Positions 51,385 through 59,486 of a stretch of 64,000 nucleotides of DNA are shown one piece after another; positions within the stretch are counted from its first letter, which is position 1, and every line of letters begins with the position of its first letter. The DNA lies in NCBI RefSeq assembly GCF_023700745.1, contig NZ_JAMPYG010000012.1, positions 1-64,000 of the forward strand. Direction: 5' to 3'. The notes beneath the pieces were generated by a model. That model saw nothing but the letters and a program-made list of their open reading frames with translations. It had not been told where the DNA came from and did no database searches. A program made the translations under genes and the position numbers. The stretch comes from Rhodoferax sp. (GTDB lineage Bacteria; Pseudomonadota; Gammaproteobacteria; Burkholderiales; Burkholderiaceae_C).

Positions 51385-52157
51385 GGCCTGGCCTCGTGGG
51401 GCAATGAAAAACCGTAGCGCGCCATGACTTGGCGCGCCTCGGGCGTCCGCATGAACTGGGCGAAAGCCCTGGCGGCGGTGTTGTTGCGGCCGTAATGTGT
51501 GATGGCATAGGCTTGCTCCAGCGCTTGGTGGGTATTGGCCGGGATCAGGTAATAGCCGCTTTTGGCTTTGAGCGTGTCGTTCATGGCCAGTGACAGGGCG
51601 ATGATGCCGATCTCGGCGGCCTGGGTGTCAATGAGTTGTGCCGTGTGCGAAATGTTTTCACCAAACACCAGCTTGTTTTGTAACACGGTCCACAGTCCGG
51701 CGTGTTCCAGCGCCTCCCTGGCGCGCGCACCATAGGGGGCATGCGCCGGCGCGGCAATGGCAATCTTGCGGAATTCGGGTTGGGTCAGGCTCTGCAGGCT
51801 GAGTTTGCTGGCATCGACTTTGGCGCTCCAAAGTACGATTCGGCCGAAAGCGTAGGTGGTGACGGGGGCCAGCGCCTTGCCGCTGGCAACAAGTCTTTTC
51901 GGGTAATTCACATCGGCTGAGAAAAAAATGTCAAATGGCGCGCCGTTTTCAATTTGCTGCATGAACTTGCCCGAGGAGCCCATGACCAGCTCAAGCTGGT
52001 GTGTCGGGTTGTTTTTTTGAAAGAGGGGCAGAAGTTCATTCAATGCAAAGCGCAAGTCCGCGGCAGCAGCCACCCGGGCGGTCTCGGCCAGGCCAAGGGA
52101 ACTTGCGGTGAGTGCAAGAATGGCAAGTACCAGTTTCAACAGGGGTTGGGATTTCAA
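51381..52157 (-). CDS. modA: Molybdate ABC transporter substrate-binding protein
   Basis: Signal peptide; VAAAADLRFALNELLPLFQKNNPTHQLELVMGSSGKFMQQIENGAPFDIFFSAD; probable TTG start at MKSQPLLKL. Confidence 0.92.
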   Translation of the reverse strand: MKSQPLLKLVLAILALTASSLGLAETARVAAAADLRFALNELLPLFQKNNPTHQLELVMGSSGKFMQQIENGAPFDIFFSADVNYPKRLVASGKALAPVTTYAFGRIVLWSAKVDASKLSLQSLTQPEFRKIAIAAPAHAPYGARAREALEHAGLWTVLQNKLVFGENISHTAQLIDTQAAEIGIIALSLAMNDTLKAKSGYYLIPANTHQALEQAYAITHYGRNNTAARAFAQFMRTPEARQVMARYGFSLPHEARP

Positions 52158-52194
52158 GAACGTACCTTTGGATAGGGCCTGAGTGCCGAGGATG

Positions 52195-53319
52195 TCAGGA
52201 CGGTTTGTGTCCCAGCTTGCGGTACAGCGTGGCACGGCTGATCCCCAGGGTGCGGGCGGCCTGGCCGACGTTACCACGGGCATCGTCCACCGCCTTGCGG
52301 ATCATGTCGGCCTCCATGTCGCGCAGCGCCCGTGCGGGTGCGGCGCCGGCTTGCAGCGTGCGGGTTTCGTCGGCAGGGGTGATGGCCAGTGCTTGCAGGC
52401 GCAGGCCGCTCCAGAGCGGTAATTCAATCGGGTTGCCAGGTCGTTTGGCAGCATCAAACAAAGGTTCAAACGGCAGGCCAAAAACTTCACTGACGTGTAC
52501 TGTTGCCTGGCCGGGTCCTGCCAAGCCCGGCACCATCTGGCGTGCCACCGGGTTGGCCCCGGTGATCCAACCCTCGCAGTCGAGGCACAACATGCCGTCG
52601 GCATCACTGCCCAGGGCGTTGCCGGGCCAGTTCAAGCGCAGCAACAGGGCGTGGGGCAGGGCGGTGATCAGTGCGTTTTCAATCTTGCTGGCCGACTGCA
52701 TGACCAGGTGCTTGAGTTCCGGGCGCTCCTGCGCATCGACTCCGGTGACATCCAGCATGCCCACGCACGCGCCATCGGGTCCAAACAGGGGTGCACCAGC
52801 GCAGCTGTAAACCGACGTGGTCTCAAAAAAATGCTCGCCACGGTGCAACCAGACCGGTTGCAGTTCGGCAAGCGCCGTGCCAATGGCGGTGGTGCCAATG
52901 CTGTGCTCGGACAGGTCGGTGCCGACCCGGGTGATCTGGTGCGCCCGTGGGTCAGCGTGGTCAATGGCGCCGCAGGCATCGACCACCACCCCGTCGGCAT
53001 TGGTCAGGATGGCAAAGTAGCGGGTGTTGACAATGGCGCGTGCCAGGTTTTGCAGCATCGGCTGGGCCGCTTCAATCAATTGGTGGTTGGCTTCCAGGGT
53101 ATAGCGCAGCATGGGCGCCGTGATTTGTGCAAAACTGACATTGCAGCTGGGTTCCAGGCCCAGTTTCAGACAGCGTTGCCAGGAACGTTCGACCCACGGA
53201 GCCACCCAGCCAGCACCTAAAGAACCGCCCTCGTGCATCAGGCGTTGGCGTGCCTGGGCAATGCGTGCCAGGCGGTTGGGCGATGCCTCGGTATGGGGGC
53301 TTGGGTTGGCGGTGTTCAT
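52195..53319 (-). CDS. GAF-domain plus Fis-type HTH regulator lacking the AAA+ sigma54-activation domain
   Basis: AcoR-like N-terminus (SWQRCLKLGLEPS), GAF region, C-terminal Fis HTH (DMEADMIRKAVDDARGNVGQAARTLGISRATLYRKLG), no Walker A/GAFTGA. Confidence 0.85.
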   Translation of the reverse strand: MNTANPSPHTEASPNRLARIAQARQRLMHEGGSLGAGWVAPWVERSWQRCLKLGLEPSCNVSFAQITAPMLRYTLEANHQLIEAAQPMLQNLARAIVNTRYFAILTNADGVVVDACGAIDHADPRAHQITRVGTDLSEHSIGTTAIGTALAELQPVWLHRGEHFFETTSVYSCAGAPLFGPDGACVGMLDVTGVDAQERPELKHLVMQSASKIENALITALPHALLLRLNWPGNALGSDADGMLCLDCEGWITGANPVARQMVPGLAGPGQATVHVSEVFGLPFEPLFDAAKRPGNPIELPLWSGLRLQALAITPADETRTLQAGAAPARALRDMEADMIRKAVDDARGNVGQAARTLGISRATLYRKLGHKPS

Positions 53320-53412
53320 GGTCCGGTCGGTAGGTGTCTGAATTTATCGCATTTTGGGTGAAGGGGTGTGTCTATACTTGCCAGGATGTTCAGATGCAGG
53401 TACACCTTATAA

Positions 53413-55191
53413 GTGAAATCCAATGTGAGTATTTCCTCGCCGCGCCGCGTCAAGGCCACGTTGATGTGGCCATTTGCGATGGTTTTGACCTTCATTTTGA
53501 CGGCTTTTGTCACAACGGCTTATTTTTTGCAGGTTCAGGTGCGCGATCGGGCCTTGTCTGGGCGGGTTGCCGCCGTGGCCAAGTTGGTGGATCAAAAACT
53601 GGACAAGGACACCAACCTGATGCGTGCTGTGCTGCATACCATGCAAGGCATCCCGGCGATTGGGGCTGCGTTTGCCGCCCAGGACCGGGACGCCTTGTTG
53701 CGCGAAGCCGGTCCGTTGTTTCAAACCCTGCGCTCCGAGCACCGGATCACGCACCTGTATTTCAATAACCCTGAACTGGTCAATCTGGTACGTTTGCATA
53801 GTCCGGATGAGTTTGGGGATCAAATCATGCGCACCACCGTGACCCAGGCGCGCAGCCAGAACAAGATCACGCATGGTTTGGAACTCGGCGCTTTGGGCAC
53901 CTTGACCCTGCGTGTGGTCGCCCCTTGGCCCAGTGCCGGCGGGGTGTCGGGTTATGTCGAAATGGGCGAAGAAATAGGGCACCTGGTGCAGGAAATTCAT
54001 GACAGTTTGTCGGTGGATCTGCTGGTGCTGGTGGACAAGCAGTTATTGCCAGCCCAACAGTTTGAGCACGGCCTGGCCATGCTCGAGCGCCAGGGGAACT
54101 GGGATCGGTTTACCCAGCAAGTCATGGTGGCGTATACCAAGGCGGATATACCTGTTGCCATGAATGATGCGGTATTGGCCGCCTTGCGTATGGGGGAGTC
54201 GCAAGTGTTCTCAGACAACAGGCAAACGTTGCATCTGGCCATGTTGCCATTGCTTGACTCCAACGGCCAGCGCATTGGCGACATGGTGGTGATGCGCGAC
54301 ATTACCGGTTTGGAGGGAACCTTTCAACGTTCCATCACCATGGTGACTTTTTTGAGCCTGTTGGTAGGCGCTTTTGTGTTGGGGCTTTTTTATTTTGCGT
54401 TGGATCGGGTGGAACGCGATTACCAGCGTCAGCATGATCTGGAGCATCAGTTGTTGCGACTGGACACTGAGCATGCGCGCATCCTGCAGATTGAAAAGCT
54501 GTCAGCGCTGGGTACCATGGTGGGTGAAATTGCACATCAACTCAATAACCCATTAGTGGGGGTGGTGAACCTGGCGCAATTGGCACAGCGCGAAGCCAAT
54601 AACCCGGCCCGCACGCGTGAACTGCTGGCTGAGATTCGACACGCTGGGCAAGACTGCCATACCTTCATCGCTTCGATGTTGCGCTTCGCCAAAGTGTCCA
54701 AGTTTGATTGCCATTCGACCGACATGGTGCAAGTGGTCAACGAGACAGTGCTCATGTTTCGGCAGACCATACGGCAGCAGATTCTGGTCGAGTTGGTGCT
54801 CCCCGATCAGCCCGTGATCTTGATGGCAGACCCTATCTTGCTGCGCCATGCGCTTTTTAATTTGCTGGCCAATGCAGCCCAGGCCACGGAGGGTGATGGG
54901 GCCATCGTGATCAGCTTGCAGGCCCAACCACACCCTGAGACGGGCGCCCCCGGGTGGCGGCTTGCCGTGCGCGACCATGGCAAAGGCATCGCCCCGGAGA
55001 TACTGGACAAGGTGTTCACCCCCTTTTTTACCACCCGGCACGAAGGCACGGGTCTCGGCTTGCCGGTGGTGCAACATGTGGCCTTGTTGCACCAGGGTTT
55101 TGTCAGCGTTGAAAATTTACCGGAGGGTGGCACGCAATTTGCGATTTGGTTGCTGCAATCCAATCCCGGCCCTCTTCAACACACCACCTGA
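53413..55191 (+). CDS. Membrane sensor histidine kinase with periplasmic Cache-like domain
   Basis: GTG start; N-terminal TM; double-Cache-like ectodomain; GEIAHQLNNPLVGVVNLAQLA, GTGLGLPVVQHVALLHQG. Confidence 0.9.
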   Translation: MKSNVSISSPRRVKATLMWPFAMVLTFILTAFVTTAYFLQVQVRDRALSGRVAAVAKLVDQKLDKDTNLMRAVLHTMQGIPAIGAAFAAQDRDALLREAGPLFQTLRSEHRITHLYFNNPELVNLVRLHSPDEFGDQIMRTTVTQARSQNKITHGLELGALGTLTLRVVAPWPSAGGVSGYVEMGEEIGHLVQEIHDSLSVDLLVLVDKQLLPAQQFEHGLAMLERQGNWDRFTQQVMVAYTKADIPVAMNDAVLAALRMGESQVFSDNRQTLHLAMLPLLDSNGQRIGDMVVMRDITGLEGTFQRSITMVTFLSLLVGAFVLGLFYFALDRVERDYQRQHDLEHQLLRLDTEHARILQIEKLSALGTMVGEIAHQLNNPLVGVVNLAQLAQREANNPARTRELLAEIRHAGQDCHTFIASMLRFAKVSKFDCHSTDMVQVVNETVLMFRQTIRQQILVELVLPDQPVILMADPILLRHALFNLLANAAQATEGDGAIVISLQAQPHPETGAPGWRLAVRDHGKGIAPEILDKVFTPFFTTRHEGTGLGLPVVQHVALLHQGFVSVENLPEGGTQFAIWLLQSNPGPLQHTT

Positions 55192-56577
55192 ATGTTGCCC
55201 ATGTTGCCCAAGATTCTGGTTGTCGATGACGACCGCTATACCCGAACGTTGATTGAGCAAATGCTGGGGAATAGCGCGCAAGTGCATCTCGCGTCTGACG
55301 GTGACGCCGCGCGCGAGTTGTTTGCCGTGCATGACTTTAATCTGGTGCTGATGGATCAGCGTTTGCCCAGGCACCAGGGCCTGGATTTGTTGCGCGAGTT
55401 TCGTGCCCAGCGGCCACGCATGGTGGCCATCCTGATGACCGGTTTTGCCGATGTGCGCGACGCCGTGGCCGCCGTGCGAGAGGGCTTGTTCGATTACCTG
55501 ACCAAGCCTTTTGAAGACCTGGAAGCACTGGAGGCGGTGATCGGCAAGGCGCTTGAAATTGACGCGGCCTACCGTGAAATTGACAGCCTGCGCAGCCGCC
55601 TGGCAAAGACCTCCGGTGCGCCCATGGTGGTAGGGCAGTCAGCCGCCATGGCGCGTTTGCTGGGTCAGATTCAGCAAGTGGCGGGGCTGGATACCACGGT
55701 GCTGCTGGAGGGCGAAAGCGGCACCGGCAAAGACGTGATGGCCAAGCTGATCCATGCCCATAGCCAGCGTGCCGACCAGGCGTTCCTGGAGGTGAATTGC
55801 GGCGGCTTGCCCGAGTCTTTGCTCGAAAGCCTGCTGTTCGGCTATGAAAAAGGCGCATTCACTGGTGCTGCTCAGGCCAGTGCCGGTTACTTTGAAAAAG
55901 CCAACGGCGGCAATCTGTTCCTGGATGAAATTGCCGACATGAGTCCCAAACTGCAAAGCAGTTTGTTGCGCGTGCTGCAGGACCATAGTTTTTGCCGCAT
56001 TGGCAGCACCCAGCCGCGTAGCACAGACTTTCGCCTGATTTGCGCCACCAATCGCTCCCTGGCGGGCGAGGTCAAAGCGGGGCGTTTTCGAGAGGATTTG
56101 TATTACCGCATCAATGTCGTGGCCATGCAGTTGCCGCCGCTGCGTGAGCGCGAGGGTGACATTTTTCGTCTGGCAGTGCATTTTCTGGAGTTTTTCAATG
56201 CCAAATTTGGCAAGCAATGTGGCCCTTTTAGCCCCGCTGCGCTGGCTTCCCTGGAGGCCCATCCCTGGCCAGGCAATGTGCGTGAGTTGCGGCACTGTAT
56301 CGAGCGTGTGGTTGCATTGCAGTCTGGGGGCGTGATTGACGCTGTTCACCTCTGTCCCAGTTGTAGCCCGTTTGCTGTGTCCGATACCCATGCTTTGATT
56401 CCACCAGCCTACGAACTGGCCTACCAGGAAGCCCGCGCGGGTTTTGAACAAGGGTATTTGAAGGGACTGCTTGCAGCGGCAAGCGGTAATGTTTCCGAAG
56501 CTGCCCGTTTGAGTGGCATTCCGCGGCAGAACTTGTATGTCAGGATGAAGCGCTGGGGAATCGTCACTGAAACATGA
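55192..56577 (+). CDS. Sigma54-dependent response regulator (NtrC family)
   Basis: REC + AAA+ (GESGTGKDVMAKLIHAHS, GYEKGAFTGAAQASAGYFEKANGGNLFLDEIADM) + Fis HTH. Confidence 0.95.
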   Translation: MLPMLPKILVVDDDRYTRTLIEQMLGNSAQVHLASDGDAARELFAVHDFNLVLMDQRLPRHQGLDLLREFRAQRPRMVAILMTGFADVRDAVAAVREGLFDYLTKPFEDLEALEAVIGKALEIDAAYREIDSLRSRLAKTSGAPMVVGQSAAMARLLGQIQQVAGLDTTVLLEGESGTGKDVMAKLIHAHSQRADQAFLEVNCGGLPESLLESLLFGYEKGAFTGAAQASAGYFEKANGGNLFLDEIADMSPKLQSSLLRVLQDHSFCRIGSTQPRSTDFRLICATNRSLAGEVKAGRFREDLYYRINVVAMQLPPLREREGDIFRLAVHFLEFFNAKFGKQCGPFSPAALASLEAHPWPGNVRELRHCIERVVALQSGGVIDAVHLCPSCSPFAVSDTHALIPPAYELAYQEARAGFEQGYLKGLLAAASGNVSEAARLSGIPRQNLYVRMKRWGIVTET

Positions 56578-56581
56578 CACT

Positions 56582-56599
56582 TGTCGCAATTATTTGACA
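56582..56599. promoter_or_regulatory. Candidate upstream activator site for the adjacent sigma54 response regulator
   Basis: Imperfect dyad TGTCgcaattatttGACA, preceded by TGACActTGTCG, about 150 bp upstream of the -24/-12 element. Confidence 0.3.
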
Positions 56600-56749
56600 G
56601 TCACTCAGACTTTTCCCGTTATTTTGCGGCCATCTTTGGCCTTCAATTTTTGCTGTTCCAATAAATCTATCTCTGTATGCCCATGTAAATGAAGGTTTAT
56701 TTTTCATGGACTTTGGTTCCTTCGGAGATATGACCTGCCACAGATTGAG

Positions 56750-56765
56750 TGGCACGAAGATTGCC
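56750..56765 (+). promoter_or_regulatory. Sigma54 (-24/-12) promoter
   Basis: TGGCACGAAGATTGCC matches TGGCACG-N4-TTGC with exact GG-N10-GC spacing. Confidence 0.85.
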
Positions 56766-56802
56766 TTGATAGGTGAAGTTTATTCACTCGATCAAGGAGA
56801 TC

Positions 56803-58725
56803 ATGATGCGAAAGACAGTTGTTGGGAGCCTGTTGGCCCTGGCTGCGACGTTTTTGATTTATGGCTGTACGCCAACCGAAATCAAAAGCGTCGCCAATGC
56901 GCCGGTAGCGGGGGTTGTTGAAGACGGCAGCAAGGAGACTTTTAAAAAGGTTCCCGATGCCACGGTGTGGTTGATCCCGTCGTCCGACGTGGTGGCTATG
57001 GGCAAGACGCCCATTGAGATCAAGAAGGACGCCAAAAACGACGAGCCTCTCGAAGATAACCTGGCCGCAAACCGCGACCGTTACCTCAAAGCCAAAACGG
57101 ATGCCAAAGGCGAGTTTAAGTTTGCCAACGTCCCGGCGGGCAAGTATTTTGTTTACGTGGAACCCGCCAACAGCAAGTATCTGCCGGGTGGCGACAAGTC
57201 ACGCAAGGCGATGACCAGCGATGAATTGTCCAAGGCTCCGTTGAAGATCAAGGTCTCTGGTAACACGCCAGTGGGTGCAACTTACATCGGCAGTTCAGCC
57301 TGTATTGAATGCCACGATGACCAGAAGCACTTCACCAAAACACTGCACCGCCTGGGCATTACCGTGATCGGCAAGCCCAGCAAGCTGCAGGATTTTTCAA
57401 ACTTCCCGGATTTCAACAAGGGTTTGAACAAGCTCATGGCCGGCACCAAGTTCTGGTTCCATGGCTATGACCCCAAGCGGGGCTTTGACAAGTACCTGAT
57501 CAGCACCAAGGCCCCGGCCGACGCTGCCAGCGTCAGCTTTACGGCCGCGTTTTTCAAGGATAAGGACGGTTCGCTGAAGTTCCGCGCCGAAAACGCGAAA
57601 AACCCACAGGATCCAGCGCGCATCTATCCGGTTGAAATGACCTATGGTGGCGGTGTTTACAAGCAGCGCTACCTGGTGCGCGTGGGTGCCAACCTGTTCC
57701 CGTTTGTTCAGTTCAACCAGAACGGCGACGATTCTTTTGCTGACCGCAGTCGCAAAGAATGGCGTGATTACCATGCCGACTGGTTCTACAACGAAAAAAC
57801 CAATCTGCTGGCCAATCCGCCACAAGCCAAGTCTTTTGACAAGGAATGTGCCTCTTGCCATGCCAACGGTTACACGCTGACCAAAACAGCTGCCGGTGAT
57901 TACAAGGCCGGTGCCAGCAACGACCGCAATGGTGAGATTGACATTGATGGCGACGGCAAACCCAACGAAATCAATATGGGCTGCGAGACCTGCCATGGCC
58001 CCGGCTCGGTGCACAACGCCGCCAAGGAAGTCGACATGCCGTCCACCATTGTCAGCCCTAACAAGCTGGCTGCCGAGCGGGCCTCGATGATCTGCGGCCA
58101 GTGCCATAGCCGGCCTCAAGGTCACCTGAACAACGACCAGCCGGTCAACAAGGACAACAAGATGATGTTGCCGGGAATGTCCCGCAATGTGTACCTGAAC
58201 GAGTACACGACACGTGAGGATGCAGCCAAGGGTGATTATTGGGCCGACGGACTCCATTCCAAATCGCATCACCAGCAGTACACCGACTTCATCAAGTCAG
58301 CCAAGTACCGCAACGGCACGCAGCTGGTGGCCTGTTCTGATTGCCACGATACCCATGGCACGGCCAAGTTCGAGCATCAGATGAAGACAGACAACAAATC
58401 GTCCGAGTCCTGCACCAGTTGCCACGTCAACAGCACCGATCTGAAAAAGCACCTGGCAGACAAAGCCAAATGTACGGTTGATCCAGTCAAGATTACCTGC
58501 GCCAGTTGCCACGTCACCAAAACCATGCAAACCGGCTCTGGTTTTGGCAAGGGCTTGACGGCTGCGGATGGCAAGAACTACTGGACCAACGACATCAGCT
58601 CGCACATCTATGACGTGCCGCGCAAGGACAATGTGGGCGTGAAAGGTGTGGCACCCGGTTCAGCTATGCCGATCCCTTACACCAATGCGTGTGGTGCGGC
58701 CTGCCATGATGTCAAAAAACTTTAA
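56803..58725 (+). CDS. Lipoprotein multiheme cytochrome c with N-terminal carboxypeptidase-regulatory-like domain
   Basis: Lipobox LIYGC; seven CXXCH motifs (CIECH, CASCH, CETCH, CGQCH, CSDCH, CTSCH, CASCH) and one CGAACH at the C-terminus; start at MRKTVVGS, in frame with the supplied ORF start at 56773. Confidence 0.88.
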   Translation: MMRKTVVGSLLALAATFLIYGCTPTEIKSVANAPVAGVVEDGSKETFKKVPDATVWLIPSSDVVAMGKTPIEIKKDAKNDEPLEDNLAANRDRYLKAKTDAKGEFKFANVPAGKYFVYVEPANSKYLPGGDKSRKAMTSDELSKAPLKIKVSGNTPVGATYIGSSACIECHDDQKHFTKTLHRLGITVIGKPSKLQDFSNFPDFNKGLNKLMAGTKFWFHGYDPKRGFDKYLISTKAPADAASVSFTAAFFKDKDGSLKFRAENAKNPQDPARIYPVEMTYGGGVYKQRYLVRVGANLFPFVQFNQNGDDSFADRSRKEWRDYHADWFYNEKTNLLANPPQAKSFDKECASCHANGYTLTKTAAGDYKAGASNDRNGEIDIDGDGKPNEINMGCETCHGPGSVHNAAKEVDMPSTIVSPNKLAAERASMICGQCHSRPQGHLNNDQPVNKDNKMMLPGMSRNVYLNEYTTREDAAKGDYWADGLHSKSHHQQYTDFIKSAKYRNGTQLVACSDCHDTHGTAKFEHQMKTDNKSSESCTSCHVNSTDLKKHLADKAKCTVDPVKITCASCHVTKTMQTGSGFGKGLTAADGKNYWTNDISSHIYDVPRKDNVGVKGVAPGSAMPIPYTNACGAACHDVKKL

Positions 58726-58742
58726 CTGAGTTTTCTCTTCTG

Positions 58743-58770
58743 AAAAACGCCGGCGAGTCCGGCGTTTTTT
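58743..58770 (+). terminator. Rho-independent terminator after the cytochrome gene
   Basis: AAAAACGCCGGcgagtCCGGCGTTTTTT. Confidence 0.85.
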
Positions 58771-58943
58771 ATTTGCAGGTTGTCTCAATTTGAGAATTTG
58801 TGGTTTTTACATTTATCCGATTAGGGTTGTCCCTAGGTCGTATTTTTTGCGAAACTTTAACAATGGCTATGTAACTGATTTCATAAGAACAGCATTGCAG
58901 TTGTTCATCGCAGTTTCATTCATTACCCACAGGAGACCTACAC

Positions 58944-59417
58944 ATGCAAAAGGTGTTGCACATCAATGCAGACAAATGCACCGGCTGTCTGCAGTGCGAA
59001 ATGGCCTGTTCTTTCGAGAACTACGGCACCTTCGCCACCGCTAAATCGCGCATCAAGGTGTTTAATTTTCACCACACGGGCAAGAAAGTACCCTACACCT
59101 GCACTCAGTGTGACGAAGCCTGGTGCCTGCATGCGTGCCCGGTCGAAGCCATCACGGTGGACAAGGTCACCGGTGCCAAAGTGGTGAATGAGGCTACCTG
59201 TGTTGGCTGCAAGGTCTGCACCATTGCCTGCCCGTTTGGCACCATCAATTACGTCCAGGAAACCGGTAAGGTGCAAAAGTGTGACCTCTGCGGTGGCGAG
59301 CCTGCCTGCGCCGATGCCTGCCCAACTGGTGCCATCACCTTCATCGATGCCAACTGGACCGGTTTGGGCAAGATGGAACAGTGGGCAGACAAATTGGGTA
59401 ACCAGGCGGCGGTTTAA
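58944..59417 (+). CDS. aorA: 4x[4Fe-4S] electron-transfer subunit, AorA-like (HycB/DmsB-type ferredoxin)
   Basis: Four Cys clusters: CTGCLQCEMAC, CTQCDEAWCLHACP, CVGCKVCTIACP, CDLCGGEPACADACP; directly upstream of the AOR gene. Confidence 0.85.
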   Translation: MQKVLHINADKCTGCLQCEMACSFENYGTFATAKSRIKVFNFHHTGKKVPYTCTQCDEAWCLHACPVEAITVDKVTGAKVVNEATCVGCKVCTIACPFGTINYVQETGKVQKCDLCGGEPACADACPTGAITFIDANWTGLGKMEQWADKLGNQAAV

Positions 59418-59423
59418 ACAACT

Positions 59424-59468
59424 TTGGGCATCAGATCACCTTGCGCAGCAAACGTGCTCTGACCCCAA
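59424..59468. repeat. Palindromic TCTGACCC-family stem-loop in the aorA-aorB gap
   Basis: TTGGGCATCAGA...GTGCTCTGACCCCAA; shares GTGCTCTGACCCCAAC with 26262-26276. Confidence 0.7.
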
Positions 59469-59486
59469 CACTTCAGGAGAACGAAC

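Noticed and set aside
58835-58850. TAGGTCGTATTTTTTGC as a second sigma54 promoter upstream of aorA
   Set aside because: GG-to-GC spacing is 11 instead of the strict 10 and the -24 box is poor, so I do not call it.
59424-59468. Sigma54-like TGGGCATCAGATCACCTTGC in the aorA-aorB gap
   Set aside because: Spacing does not give GG-N10-GC, and the sequence is better explained as one arm of the palindromic repeat.
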